The notes below the pieces were generated by a model that searched no databases, was not told the DNA's origin, and saw only the letters and a list, made by a program, of their open reading frames with translations. From Dehalococcoidia bacterium UBA3254 (GTDB taxonomy: Bacteria > Chloroflexota > Dehalococcoidia > Dehalococcoidales > UBA3254): a stretch of DNA of 5,743 nt. Every line of letters begins with the position of its first letter. Within the stretch, counting starts at the first letter, position 1. Location: NCBI GenBank assembly GCA_002362735.1, contig DEUU01000196.1, positions 12,306 to 18,048 on the forward strand. The letters are read 5' to 3'. Both the position numbers and the translations under genes were made by a program. Of this stretch, positions 5,523 through 5,743 are shown piece after piece.

Positions 5523-5743
5523 TTAAACAGAGCGGGTAAAAGCAGCGTCTTCGCCAGGAACATCAACAAAATCCTGAAGATCGTCTTTAATTAAAGGATG
5601 GAAGATATACCACTGGTCTACGAATTGCCGGGTCATTTCTTCCAGGGACCTGACAACTCTCTGGGTAAGCTCTCGAGCGTCTTCAGCGACTTTGCCGGTA
5701 GGCTGATACTCCACGGCTTTTCCGATAATACCCCGGAAGGTAG
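5523..5743 (-). CDS. Lysophospholipid acyltransferase, LpxL/PatA-like (C-terminal part only)
   Basis: Only the last 72 residues are in the window; the frame stays open to the right edge, so the start lies outside (a GTG at 5712-5714 is internal). The segment ELTQRVVRSLEEM...DQWYIFHPL is the typical C-terminus of the LPLAT family containing lipid A lauroyltransferase LpxL/HtrB and phosphatidylinositol mannoside acyltransferase PatA, where a (E/D)QW(Y/F) tract follows an amphipathic helix. Catalytic motif HX4D would be upstream and is not visible. The enzyme would act at the inner face of the cytoplasmic membrane, acylating a glycolipid or phospholipid head group. A tail of about 20 residues (from KDDLQDF onward) extends beyond the conserved part. 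It is followed by a 210-bp gap before the 81-aa gene. The family call is from motif style only. Confidence 0.7.
   Translation of the reverse strand, partial: TFRGIIGKAVEYQPTGKVAEDARELTQRVVRSLEEMTRQFVDQWYIFHPLIKDDLQDFVDVPGEDAAFTRSV

Overview
The window reads as bacterial chromosome of moderate GC content with canonical Shine-Dalgarno sites (AAGGAGG, AGGAGG). The PIG-L protein (CTNGDKGTSD segment), the DinB-like protein (GEMSYIRGLQRG end) and the acyltransferase tail (QWYIFHPL) look to me most like Chloroflexota, perhaps a Dehalococcoidia-type lineage. That placement is from memory of family style, not from a search. I see no mobile element, CRISPR array, tRNA or rRNA.

Layout, plus strand (1-4521): the 3' part of a GAF-GGDEF-HD-GYP cyclic-di-GMP protein (1-1461), an intergenic stretch of about 130 bp with a plausible extended -10 promoter, then a tight three-gene unit. 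This unit encodes a FemAB/BioF2-like GNAT acyltransferase (1594-2577), a GT4 glycosyltransferase close to MshA (2585-3811) and a PIG-L/LmbE zinc N-deacetylase (3826-4521). The gaps are 7 and 14 bp.

Layout, minus strand (4522-5743): a DinB-fold protein (4522-5028) lies tail to tail with the deacetylase gene with no base between the stop codons. Upstream of it are an unrecognised 81-aa protein (5067-5312), a leader region with a good promoter and an 8-bp dyad at the predicted transcription start, and the C-terminal end of a lysophospholipid acyltransferase (LpxL/PatA-like) that runs off the window (5523-5743).

How the genes may work together: a GlcNAc-type GT4 transferase followed by a PIG-L deacetylase is the chemistry that opens mycothiol and bacillithiol synthesis (GlcNAc-X to GlcN-X), and also GPI-like glycolipid synthesis. 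The co-transcribed GNAT/FemAB-like enzyme could acylate the freed amine. The neighbouring DinB-like protein belongs to the superfamily containing bacillithiol- and mycothiol-dependent S-transferases. An undescribed glucosaminyl thiol, or an amino-sugar membrane glycolipid (favoured by the nearby acyltransferase), are the two most interesting readings. Neither is proven here, and no MshC- or BshC-type cysteine ligase lies in the window.
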